Assembly: GCA_031291905.1 (NCBI GenBank)
Contig: JARLIC010000137.1
Coordinates: 55,134 to 119,133 of the forward strand
Direction: 5' to 3'
Source of the DNA: Minisyncoccota bacterium
GTDB lineage: Bacteria; Patescibacteriota; Minisyncoccia; UBA6257; 2-01-FULL-56-20
DNA length: 64,000 nucleotides
The notes beneath the pieces were generated by a model that was given only the letters and a program-made list of their open reading frames with translations, was not told the origin of the DNA and did not search any database. Each line of letters begins with the position of its first letter. The stretch's first letter is position 1. Shown here in pieces: positions 1 to 7,528 of the stretch. Position numbers and translations under genes: made by a program.

Positions 1-254
1 CGGGCCGCGCGTTCGCAGGCGGCGATCGTCATCTCCCACGACGCGTACTTCAGGCGCCCCCTGGTGTCGTGGGGAAGCTCGATCGGCATCTTGCCGCCGG
101 CCGCGAGCTGGACGAACGGCAGGATCGCTTTCAGCCACAGCCGGTCGCTCGACTGGACCGCCAGGTATTCCGGGTCGACGTCGATGCACTCGTGGGAACA
201 ATCGAAACCATCGTCTTCGCCGTCGTCGATCGGCGATTCGTCCAGTTCGTTCAT
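1..254 (-). CDS. Acidic protein of unknown function, C-terminus cut by window edge
   Basis: This leftward gene begins with ATG at 254 and is open to base 1, so at least 84 residues are visible and the C-terminus is missing. The N-terminus is strongly acidic (MNELDESPIDDGEDDG) and is followed by a more ordinary globular-looking sequence (LAVQSSDRLWLKAILPFVQL). Its ATG overlaps the TGA stop of the HNH-like gene upstream, which indicates translational coupling. I do not recognise a family. Confidence 0.6.
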   Translation of the reverse strand, partial: MNELDESPIDDGEDDGFDCSHECIDVDPEYLAVQSSDRLWLKAILPFVQLAAGGKMPIELPHDTRGRLKYASWEMTIAACERAA

Positions 255-538
255 GATGCCTTCCTCTCCCGCGAAAGGGATTGGTCCGCTTTCTGGTGGC
301 ACTCTTTACACAAAAATTGCACGCAAATCGGATCGGAATGGTCTGGATGATGGCGATCCAAGATCCTAGAATGAAAACAGGCTTGACAGACCGCAGGGCG
401 GTCGATCAAGCCAAGTCGTTCCGCCAATGCGGCGGCGCGACGGGCGGCGTGGTGCCGGTTCCGTCGCGACGTTCTATAGTTTTGAGAAGCTGCGATCGCA
501 CGGTTGAGCCTGCTGGCGAGTCGGGCTCGTTCGGTCAT
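251..538 (-). CDS. Small HNH-like zinc-binding protein
   Basis: The 95-residue product has a basic N-terminal half rich in Arg and Ala. Its C-terminal half has the spacing of a compact HNH/zinc fold: CQAC, then DRHHPDHSDP, then CKECHQKAD. Paired CxxC knuckles around an HH motif are typical of small phage HNH nucleases or related nucleic-acid-binding proteins. It overlaps the next leftward gene by four bases. Phage HNH proteins often sit beside the terminase and help packaging, but TerL is about 30 kb away here, so the role is open. The ribosome site is weak. Confidence 0.6.
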   Translation of the reverse strand: MTERARLASRLNRAIAASQNYRTSRRNRHHAARRAAALAERLGLIDRPAVCQACFHSRILDRHHPDHSDPICVQFLCKECHQKADQSLSRERKAS

Positions 539-570
539 GGCGTTTACACCCTGGGGAGGATGGTAAATCG

Positions 571-1206
571 ATGATGACGATGGTAGTTTGTGCGGCGGCC
601 TTGGTAGGGCAGGCGCCCAAGGCTGAAAAACCGATGGCGTTGGACCCGGTCACTCAGGGTCGCGTCTACGCGGCATACACCGGTGCCAGGGAATGGTCGT
701 TCGGCTTGGCCAACAAGCTCTGTTACCGGAACCCAATGGTCCCCCTTCTTAACAGGGCTCGCCAGAAATCCGACGCTGTTTACAGCTACACGCTTTACCA
801 CCTAGAGGAAGGCGCCGCCAAACAGATCTGCGAGGCGTACGGGATATCGCGGATGACGCTCGCCAAGGTGATCGCGGACCCTCGCAGCCAGGACGTCGAC
901 TTCATTCCCGAGACGAACGGGGATGGAGGGATCGCGATGGCGACCGCCACCAATTTCAGCAGAGGGACGCGGTTTAACCCAAGGAAGGTCGTCTTGCCAG
1001 CGTCGATAGCCAGGCGGATCGGGTACAAGAATCCAGACCCGAACGCGCCGCCACCGCCACCGCCCTGGCGTCCTGAGTCGTACACGAGCGATGGTCGTCG
1101 GATACCGGGAAGGGCGGCGGATCCAGAGATCGAACAAAGAAAGAAGGAGATCAAGGAAAGAGCAAAAAACACCGTGATCAAAGACCCGATTCCCGCATCG
1201 CCGTGA
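571..1206 (+). CDS. Rightward basic protein with HTH-like segment, unknown function
   Basis: This 211-residue rightward gene lies between two leftward genes. The start is supported by a GGGAGGA ribosome site about ten bases before ATG 571. Residues about 78-105 (AAKQICEAYGISRMTLAKVI) read like a helix-turn-helix. A run of prolines near residue 160 precedes a highly charged Lys/Glu/Arg C-terminal tail. The first 15 residues are hydrophobic, so an internal start at the next Met (634) is possible. A small DNA-binding protein is the best guess. It ends two bases before the convergent tail gene. Confidence 0.5.
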   Translation: MMTMVVCAAALVGQAPKAEKPMALDPVTQGRVYAAYTGAREWSFGLANKLCYRNPMVPLLNRARQKSDAVYSYTLYHLEEGAAKQICEAYGISRMTLAKVIADPRSQDVDFIPETNGDGGIAMATATNFSRGTRFNPRKVVLPASIARRIGYKNPDPNAPPPPPPWRPESYTSDGRRIPGRAADPEIEQRKKEIKERAKNTVIKDPIPASP

Positions 1207-1208
1207 TC

Positions 1209-1715
1209 CTAAGACCTGGACAATCCGCCATAACTCTTGAGAACGGCCGTGTACGTCATTACGCCGTCGATGATCATCTTGGCGAAAAAATTCGTGACCA
1301 AGAAGTAGCCCTGCCAGTATTGATCGGTGGCACTGATTCCAAGTTGCGCGTAGGCGATGACCGAGCCGTCGAACAGGGCCGTCATGAGCGTATACGGGAC
1401 CACGCCGACGTTGAAAACGCCCTCGATCCGAACATCCGTCTGAATGGCCACTGGCAGCGAGGCCGCGAACACCAGGTCCATCGAACTGTCGTAGTGGACC
1501 GACGATGTTACGTCCGACGTCTGAACGTCCGTGCGGGCCTCCCATGATCGGATAGGGACGAACGTCGGAGCAAGCGGCTTCGTCCTGTCGCGACCGGGCG
1601 GCTTGGTGAGGAACACGAACTTGGTCCCCGCACCCGCATCGTTAGTGTAGCCTAAATAGAGATAGCCTTGGGTTCCCGCACGTTTCCCGTCGTCGCCGTC
1701 ATCAAATCCCGCCAT
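1209..1715 (-). CDS. Tail tube-like protein, paralogue 1
   Basis: The 168-residue product shares a pattern with the proteins at 7097-7510 and 38593-38934: an N-terminal DGKRxGxQxY-type motif (DGKRAGTQGYLYLGY here), a central VRIEGVFNVGVVP segment, and a C-terminal F.AK....G...Y.A.L strand. Size, beta-rich character and position in the tail module fit a tail tube or tube-like initiator protein. GGAG lies five bases before ATG 1715, inside the end of the upstream gene. It could be the main tube protein or a specialised end piece; the sequence alone does not say which. Confidence 0.5.
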   Translation of the reverse strand: MAGFDDGDDGKRAGTQGYLYLGYTNDAGAGTKFVFLTKPPGRDRTKPLAPTFVPIRSWEARTDVQTSDVTSSVHYDSSMDLVFAASLPVAIQTDVRIEGVFNVGVVPYTLMTALFDGSVIAYAQLGISATDQYWQGYFLVTNFFAKMIIDGVMTYTAVLKSYGGLSRS

Positions 1716-2076
1716 CGTCGCTCCATTTGCCCAGCGGGCATTCCATGTCGCGGCCCCACGGCTTCACGGCCATCGAACATCTGCACTCTCGGCACTTGTT
1801 CCGCTTGGCGTCGAAGGACTCGCACGTCTCGCATATCGCGTGGCGGCGGTCGAATTCGGCCTGATCGACGGTCGCGCAGCCGGACTTGATGAACGTCCCG
1901 ACCGCCACGGCAAGACTTCCGACTTGCTCAAGCAGCGGCGGATATTCGGGCTCGACTCCGTTGTGCCGGTCGATCACGCGTCGCCATTTCTCCGGGCTCT
2001 TGGCGTGGTTATTGCACAAAACCGCGTACGAATCGCACTCGCCCGTGATCGGGCAGCCGGAGCACTTCGGGTCCAT
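1702..2076 (-). CDS. Cys-rich zinc-binding phage protein
   Basis: The start is ATG 2076, inside the TGATG overlap with the upstream gene, giving 124 residues; an earlier in-frame start would lie inside that neighbour. Two Cys clusters are visible: DPKCSGCPITGEC at the N-terminus and ICETCESF..NKCRECRC....DMECPLGKW at the C-terminus. The CxxC plus CPLGKW arrangement recurs in small phage proteins of unknown role and suggests one or two structural zinc sites. It sits among tail genes and could be a minor virion or assembly protein. Confidence 0.65.
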   Translation of the reverse strand: MDPKCSGCPITGECDSYAVLCNNHAKSPEKWRRVIDRHNGVEPEYPPLLEQVGSLAVAVGTFIKSGCATVDQAEFDRRHAICETCESFDAKRNKCRECRCSMAVKPWGRDMECPLGKWSDDGGI

Positions 2077-3569
2077 CAAGCGACCTCGTCGATGAAAATG
2101 CGCGTGACGACGTCCCCGGCGCCGATCGGCAGCGGGGCCGAGTAGTGCACAGGGCCGGACGTGTAATCGAGGTGAAGTGGACCGCACGACGATCCGCTTC
2201 CAAAGGTCACGGCAAGTCCGGACGTCGGCCAGTTTCCCGCTCCGGTTCCATCGATGGAGCCATAAGGGTAAGACGGACTGCTTCCGCCGTACACGATATT
2301 GATTCCATCGATTGCAAACGGGGCGTAGAGCGATGTGCAGTCGAAATAGATCGCCACCTTGAATGGAGCCGACGGCCTGGGAAAAAAAGGGTCCGACCTC
2401 CAGTGGCCGAGTTTCGTGGAGCCGGGCCGCAGCGACCCGTTAGGCATCTCCCAGGGCGCATCGGAGTACTTCATAGTCACCGAGTAGAGCGTGGTCGTCG
2501 TCGGCGGCCCGGCGGGGAAGGTGGGCGTCCGCACTTCGATGTACGTAAGCACCAGGTCTTTCTTGGGGAGGTCGCAGGGCCAGCAACATCGCCCCTTGAG
2601 CACCGCGTCGGGAGCGTCCTTGGTGTTGACGCTTCCGTTCTTGGAGCCGTCCGCCGCAATTAGGTTGAACGTCTGGGCGCCGATGCCGCCGCTGGAAGCA
2701 TAGTAAGTACGGGGGCCGGCGACGATTCCGTACCCCCATTTCAGAAACGCCAGTCCGCCGCATTCCAACTGGACGTTGTGGCCGCCCGGTGCGTTGGTCG
2801 GGTTCGTGTAGGAGGGTTGGTTCCACCAGTCGACGTTGCCGATCCACCGATAATTCTGTGTGCCGTCGTTATTGAAGATCGGGGTCTTCGTTAAACGCAC
2901 CGACCCCACTCTATTTTCCTCGGCGATCGACTCGTCCTTGATATTATACGACAAGACCACGTCGCCGTCGGGATAGAAGCCCTGGGCGACGCCGCTTGAC
3001 CCGGCCGCACCCCCGCAGTTTCGACATGGGCACCGTAACGTCGCCGCTGCATCCACGTCGAACGCAATGACTGGGTTCAGCCAGGGGGCCGGGAGGCCGA
3101 ATTGCTGGACGATCGCGAACGTCGCCGTGATCGGGTCGCATGCTATTGAGTCGTGAGGGATGGACCTGGCGTCAATAGAGCCGCTTGAATCGCCCGGCTG
3201 GCTCGCGTTGAACAACCGCACGCCGGCTGGACACGTGGAGACGGAGTATCGCACGGTGAGCTGCATGCCCCCCCGGCTGGGATCGGTAAGCAGGACGTCG
3301 TCGATGCACGTCAGCTCATATCGATAGTACGCAACGCCCGTCTTTCTGACGCAATCGCCGCTGGTCCAATCGTCGGTCGTCCACGCAATCCAATCCGTCT
3401 GCCACGGACGTCCTCCGGAAGCCATTGGGGTCGGCTGTTTAAGCGCATACACGCCGAGGTCGTCCGTGACGACGCCGTTCTTGAGGTATTGACCGTCGCA
3501 CGCCTTGCAGCCGTTGAGGCACTGAGGCGAGCTTCCGCAGCAGCAGCCTTGGCGGTTCTTGGCACCCAA
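2076..3569 (-). CDS. Large Cys-rich putative virion protein
   Basis: This 497-residue product has a Cys-rich N-terminus (QGCCCGSSPQCLNGCKACDG), another cluster near residue 180 (CPCRNCGG), and Gly/Ser/Pro-rich, beta-type sequence throughout. The start is TTG with GAGGA seven bases upstream. It lies downstream of the tape measure, where distal tail, baseplate and host-binding proteins are normally encoded. No known domain is recognised. The Cys content suggests disulfides or metal-stabilised folds exposed on the tail tip. The following zinc protein overlaps its stop. Confidence 0.6.
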   Translation of the reverse strand: MGAKNRQGCCCGSSPQCLNGCKACDGQYLKNGVVTDDLGVYALKQPTPMASGGRPWQTDWIAWTTDDWTSGDCVRKTGVAYYRYELTCIDDVLLTDPSRGGMQLTVRYSVSTCPAGVRLFNASQPGDSSGSIDARSIPHDSIACDPITATFAIVQQFGLPAPWLNPVIAFDVDAAATLRCPCRNCGGAAGSSGVAQGFYPDGDVVLSYNIKDESIAEENRVGSVRLTKTPIFNNDGTQNYRWIGNVDWWNQPSYTNPTNAPGGHNVQLECGGLAFLKWGYGIVAGPRTYYASSGGIGAQTFNLIAADGSKNGSVNTKDAPDAVLKGRCCWPCDLPKKDLVLTYIEVRTPTFPAGPPTTTTLYSVTMKYSDAPWEMPNGSLRPGSTKLGHWRSDPFFPRPSAPFKVAIYFDCTSLYAPFAIDGINIVYGGSSPSYPYGSIDGTGAGNWPTSGLAVTFGSGSSCGPLHLDYTSGPVHYSAPLPIGAGDVVTRIFIDEVA

Positions 3570-3582
3570 TGGGTCGTCCTCG

Positions 3583-4014
3583 TCAAGATGATCCGTCGCA
3601 CTCTTCCCAGATCACTTGCCAGACGTTGAGGATCTTGGCGAGCACTAGATACTGACTACCGCCGACACTGGAAAGCCCCATGTTGTAAGCCTTGATCGGG
3701 TTTTCCTGGTCCACCTTAAGCACGCAATCCCCGCTGTCGTCGCGAGCCAGTCGGACGGCGTAAACATCCGCTTTCCCGAGCATGCGATTGCCGTCGGCGT
3801 CATCTTCGGACGCCGGGATTCCATCTGTCCCCGATTTGGCGTACATCAGGGTCGGTGCGTTAAGATATACCTGCCTCCCGCTTGGACCCGTCATCATGCC
3901 GAGCCCAGGGCCGGGACTTGTTCCAGCCTGATCCGACACCGCCCGGTTCAACTGGCTGATCGCCTTGGCGAACGGATTCGACGACGCGAATTTGGTGAGC
4001 TTTGGGCGAAACAT
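3583..4014 (-). CDS. Putative tail-tip/baseplate protein, unknown
   Basis: The 143-residue protein starts at ATG 4014 in a TGATG overlap with the upstream gene and ends 13 bases before the next one. The middle reads as a compact beta domain (VYAVRLARDDSGDCVLKVDQENPIKA) after a flexible Gly/Pro segment. Its place between the distal-tail candidate and the Cys-rich protein makes a minor tail role likely. No family is recognised. Confidence 0.55.
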   Translation of the reverse strand: MFRPKLTKFASSNPFAKAISQLNRAVSDQAGTSPGPGLGMMTGPSGRQVYLNAPTLMYAKSGTDGIPASEDDADGNRMLGKADVYAVRLARDDSGDCVLKVDQENPIKAYNMGLSSVGGSQYLVLAKILNVWQVIWEECDGSS

Positions 4015-5012
4015 CAGTCGGCGTACTCCGGCCAGATGTCGAATTGCAATTCCGCCGTGGAGTAGGGGGCTTCTCCACCTTTAACCTGGATCACTTGGTC
4101 CCATTTCCCATCTGGAGAAACGAAATAGTTCCAGCTCGATTGATTGCTTCCGTTTACATCTTCGACGAGGCCGTTCGCAAGAATATGGTGCGTAATGTCG
4201 TACGTCAGGCCGCCGGTCGCGACGTCCGGCCTGGCTTCATACTCGTAGCTGAGATAAAGCATGCTTTCGGCCTTGAACGCCGTATTGCCAAAACCGAGAG
4301 GGATGTCGTTTGTTTTGCCAACGAGGTTATTGAGTTTTTCCGAATCAACGAACGGCATGTTGTGGCGGGTGATTGTGATCTCAAGTTTGGGCCGAACGAG
4401 GCCCACCTTGGAGTCGTCGATGTTTTCGCCGCTGGTCGCGAATTTGTACCCTGAAGCGTAAGGCGAATACGCCTCTCCGGCCGCCTTGATCCGCGTCGTC
4501 GTGAACGGATATCCGCTGAGATCCGCACCGGGGAAGTTGGGATCGAACTCCTTGTCGTCGACAATGTACGTCGGAACGCCCCACGTCGTGGGGATGACGA
4601 CCATGGCGTACATGCCCCATCCGACCATGCCCGTGGCCGACCCGTCGCCGTCAGTGCGAAATTTTACGGGGCGGAATTCCCCCGTCCCCATGCAGATCAT
4701 GCGGTCCCATAGGTAGCCGCTTTGTTGGCCTGGCAGCCCCGGCGATTTATCACCGCTGATCACAGGGAGTTTCGTTGGAAGTTTGCGATAGTATTTGCCG
4801 CCCGAATATGAAGACGAGCCGGCGAGCAACTGAAGAAACTTGATGTAGTCCTTCCATGCGATCAAGAAATCAATTTGGACGACAAGCCCCTGGTCGGTCC
4901 AGGACGGACGGATTCCGCCCTGAGATCCATTCTCGCCCACGAAGATCGCGGCTTGAACGCCGTCGTCTCCCCCGAATTGAATGGGATCGCTGGAATACGG
5001 ATTATTGGCCAC
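4014..5012 (-). CDS. Putative distal tail protein
   Basis: The 332-residue product begins at GTG 5012 with AGGA about nine bases upstream, just after the tape-measure gene. In long-tailed phages the gene after the tape measure commonly encodes the distal tail protein. The sequence is mainly short hydrophobic beta strands and aromatic residues, with no signal peptide or membrane segment. No catalytic motif is seen. The assignment rests on gene order rather than motif. Confidence 0.5.
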   Translation of the reverse strand: MANNPYSSDPIQFGGDDGVQAAIFVGENGSQGGIRPSWTDQGLVVQIDFLIAWKDYIKFLQLLAGSSSYSGGKYYRKLPTKLPVISGDKSPGLPGQQSGYLWDRMICMGTGEFRPVKFRTDGDGSATGMVGWGMYAMVVIPTTWGVPTYIVDDKEFDPNFPGADLSGYPFTTTRIKAAGEAYSPYASGYKFATSGENIDDSKVGLVRPKLEITITRHNMPFVDSEKLNNLVGKTNDIPLGFGNTAFKAESMLYLSYEYEARPDVATGGLTYDITHHILANGLVEDVNGSNQSSWNYFVSPDGKWDQVIQVKGGEAPYSTAELQFDIWPEYAD

Positions 5013-5024
5013 GCGATATCATCC

Positions 5025-6374
5025 TCAGAAGGGGACGGCCCCGAGTTGGGGCTGTTTGGCCATCTTCTCGATCGCAACCGTCATGCGCTGTTGCTGTTCG
5101 AGCGATTTCTTGGCGATCTCGGTTTGATTGCGAAGTTCATTGTGCTTGCCGCCGGTGATGGCATCCTGGATCTGACGACTCAAGCCCTGGATATCCGTGT
5201 AGGCGGCCCCGCGATGGCCGCCGCCTTTCTTGAGAGCGGCTTCCTCGGCGCTGAGCGTCAACTGGTCCTGGATCAAAGCCTTGTTTCGCTTGTCGACCTC
5301 GATGTCGGCATTCATTGCGTCTGCATCACGCTGGGCGAGTTCCAGTTGAGATTTGCCGGACACGGCGTCCCAGAATCGACCCAAGAAGCTGGACCCCGAA
5401 CTGAGGCCCTGGACCATGCTCGTCGTCGCCGAAACCACCGCGTTGAGCATCTGAAGCAGCTTCGTGAAGACAGGAAGTACCGTTTCCCCAATCGCGGCCG
5501 ACAGGTTCTCCCAGTTCCCCTTGAGCATGCGGAGCTGCATCGAATAGCGATCCTGAGATCGAACGATGTCTCCTTCGGCCCTCGCCAGTCCACCCGTGAT
5601 CAAGGCGTATCGCGCCAACACCTTGGCCGAGTCCGTGACCACGCCGTCCGTGCCCACTAGCCCCATCTCGAACGCCTTGGCTTTAACCTTGGCTTCGGTC
5701 AGAAGCACGCCGAATTCACGGAGCGGGCGCGACATGCCCGAAAGGCCTGACTGAATCTTCCGCATCGCATCTTCGACGGGCACGTTGAAGAACGACGACG
5801 CTTCGGCGGCGAGTTTGGATAGGTTGGCACCCATCTTCGCCGAGTCCTTCTCACTGGCCCCCGCGCCTTGCAGGAGGAGACCGGAAGAGGAGGAAAGTTC
5901 GTGGGTCTCCCGTTTGGATACTCCGTACTTCGCCGCGAGTTCGTCGGCTTGATTTCCGACGATGCCTTTGTGCGAACCGAACACCTGTTGCGACTTGGCT
6001 TCAGCTTCCTGGAGTTCGCTGGCCGATTCGGCCGCCGCCTTGAGGCTGGTCGTCAACAACTCCAGGGAGCCGACGACCGCCGCAATCGCGATCGCCGCAG
6101 TGCCGCCGGGGATGGCGGCTCCGGCCGCAGGATTCGCATTTTGCGGACGGGGCGTCAAATTGGCTACTGCGCCAAGACCTCCTCCTCCTCTATGGAGAAG
6201 CGCCCCGTAAATACTCCCGACTGCACCTCCGAAATTTCCGCCAAGCTTATTGGCGATCGTCAGGAACCCGCTCATCTGCCGCTTGGTCTGAGCCAGGGCG
6301 TGGTCAAGCCCCTGTGTGTTCGCCCCGATGTTGATCACGGCTGAGCCGAGAACATGGGCGTTCATAAAATTCAT
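5025..6374 (-). CDS. Tail tape measure protein
   Basis: The 449-residue protein lies immediately after the tail-assembly chaperone pair and overlaps its stop (ATGA). It has a Gly/Ala-rich N-terminal region with a probable hydrophobic segment near residues 85-110, then long Ala/Glu/Lys helices. Strings such as ADELAAKYGVSKRETHELS and SQDRYSMQLRMLKGNWENL are typical of tape measures. It is short for the family, so if tail length scales with its helical length the tail should be fairly short. The C-terminal third is strongly charged and probably coiled. Confidence 0.85.
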   Translation of the reverse strand: MNFMNAHVLGSAVINIGANTQGLDHALAQTKRQMSGFLTIANKLGGNFGGAVGSIYGALLHRGGGGLGAVANLTPRPQNANPAAGAAIPGGTAAIAIAAVVGSLELLTTSLKAAAESASELQEAEAKSQQVFGSHKGIVGNQADELAAKYGVSKRETHELSSSSGLLLQGAGASEKDSAKMGANLSKLAAEASSFFNVPVEDAMRKIQSGLSGMSRPLREFGVLLTEAKVKAKAFEMGLVGTDGVVTDSAKVLARYALITGGLARAEGDIVRSQDRYSMQLRMLKGNWENLSAAIGETVLPVFTKLLQMLNAVVSATTSMVQGLSSGSSFLGRFWDAVSGKSQLELAQRDADAMNADIEVDKRNKALIQDQLTLSAEEAALKKGGGHRGAAYTDIQGLSRQIQDAITGGKHNELRNQTEIAKKSLEQQQRMTVAIEKMAKQPQLGAVPF

Positions 6375-7089
6375 GGCGACTCATTCCACGCCTTCTCGGC
6401 GTTCTGGCGTTCTTCGAGATAGACTTTGTATTCGGCGGCGGACCCTATGGCTTTCGCACCGGGCGGTTCCTCGTTCGCGAGACAGACGAGTTGCGGGATC
6501 GTGAACCGCGCCAGTTCCCATGGCTTGAATTTGCCTTCCTTCATCGCACTGTGGTAGATTTCCCACCAGTTGATTTTCGGCTCGCTCGCCGTTGCCGCCG
6601 GGACGCCTGTGAGCCACTCGTTGCGCTGGGCGGCGTCATGCTCAGCTCGTCGGGTTTTGGGTCGGTGGCCACCATGTCGATGTTCGTCGCCTGGCCGACC
6701 ATCGCGGCGTCCACCAAGCTCATTTCGGTGAACAGGGCCTCCGCGTCGGCCTCCGTGAACGTCGGATCGCCCTTGCGGATCGATAGGAACAACGTCTGCT
6801 TGACGCCTTCGATCGAGAGCAAGAGCTTGTCGGCCTCGGGGGTGCCGATCAGGTGTCGCGGCTGGCACGCCGTAGACAGGGCCTCTTTAAGCAGGAACTC
6901 CTGCTGCTTCCAATTCCACGACCCGCTCGCGATAGCCTTTTCGACTTCCTTGAACGGATCAGGGAACTGACGATCGATCCACTCCTGGAGGCAACCGAAG
7001 TCTCCAATGTCGAGCGGGTGAACCTTATATTCCTTGCCCTTGACCGTCATCGTCTTGGGCTGCGCCGTGAGTGCGGAAAGGTTATTCAT
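6371..7089 (-). CDS. Tail assembly chaperone, -1 frameshift (GT-like) product
   Basis: A -1 slip at the heptamer CCCAAAA (codons CCA AAA in frame) joins residues 1-145 of the short chaperone to a 94-residue extension read from 6655 down to 6371, about 239 residues in total. The extension contains a plausible globular domain (INWWEIYHSAMKEGKFKPWELARF) and stops within the ATG of the tape-measure gene. The extension has no credible start of its own, which supports expression by slippage. This is the conserved arrangement of long-tailed phages; the extension normally contacts the tube protein. Confidence 0.82.
6541..7089 (-). CDS. Tail assembly chaperone, short (G-like) product
   Basis: The zero-frame product of 182 residues starts at ATG 7089 with AAGG five bases upstream; GTG 7095 is an alternative. 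It sits between the tail tube gene and the tape measure, the standard place for the lambda G/GT-type chaperone. Its last 35 or so residues are Arg/Ser-rich low-complexity sequence, as expected when a frame is read past its slip site. The slip heptamer is at 6655-6661. The protein is expected to hold the tape measure and recruit tube subunits during assembly. Confidence 0.8.
   Translation of the reverse strand: MNNLSALTAQPKTMTVKGKEYKVHPLDIGDFGCLQEWIDRQFPDPFKEVEKAIASGSWNWKQQEFLLKEALSTACQPRHLIGTPEADKLLLSIEGVKQTLFLSIRKGDPTFTEADAEALFTEMSLVDAAMVGQATNIDMVATDPKPDELSMTPPSATSGSQASRRQRRASRKSTGGKSTTVR
6655..6661 (-). promoter_or_regulatory. Programmed -1 ribosomal frameshift site
   Basis: On the leftward strand the heptamer is C CCA AAA in the frame of the short chaperone, an exact X XXY YYZ slippery sequence. 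Both tRNAs can re-pair as CCC AAA after slipping. About 17 bases downstream a 6-bp stem GACGCC/GGCGTC with a 24-base loop could act as a weak stimulator; that part is speculative. Position, frame direction and flanking genes all match tail-assembly chaperone slippage. Confidence 0.82.
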
Positions 7090-7096
7090 GAGCACC

Positions 7097-7510
7097 TTAA
7101 CTGTAGGGGAAGAACTTGCTGTTGGATACTAACGTGCAGGTGTATTTCACGACGTCCTTGATATCGATATTGGAGGCGAAGTTCGAGATGTCGAACAGCC
7201 CGTGTCCCATCACGGCTCCCGCATCGAGCCCGAGCACGGTCGGGCACGCCCTGATTCCCGAATAGAGGTTGAACATGAGGGCGCTGGGAATGCTGTCGAC
7301 GTGGAACATTCCTTCGACGTTGACCGTGGTATTCGCCATCACCGGGATCTGGGTGTTGAACAGGATGTTCGCATCCCCGTCGTAGTTCGTGTTGTCAGTA
7401 CTGTCCACCAGCGTGCGGGCGACGTCGAATGTGTACTTCGTAATCGGGATGTTCGTCCCGTTGAAGGTAATATACGACTGCATGCCGACTCTTTTTCCAT
7501 CTTCGCCCAT
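7097..7510 (-). CDS. Tail tube protein, paralogue 2 (likely major tube subunit)
   Basis: The 137-residue product starts at ATG 7510 behind a strong GGGAGG site. It shares with the genes at 1209 and 38593 the motif DGKRVGMQSYITFNG, a central VEGMFHVDSIP and the terminal FDISNFASNI..KDVVKYTCTLV. Order here is tail terminator, tube, chaperone, tape measure, exactly the canonical siphophage order, so this copy is the best candidate for the main tube subunit. The product should form a beta-barrel ring stacked along the tail. Confidence 0.65.
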   Translation of the reverse strand: MGEDGKRVGMQSYITFNGTNIPITKYTFDVARTLVDSTDNTNYDGDANILFNTQIPVMANTTVNVEGMFHVDSIPSALMFNLYSGIRACPTVLGLDAGAVMGHGLFDISNFASNIDIKDVVKYTCTLVSNSKFFPYS

Positions 7511-7528
7511 CTCGACCCTCCCCCTTCG

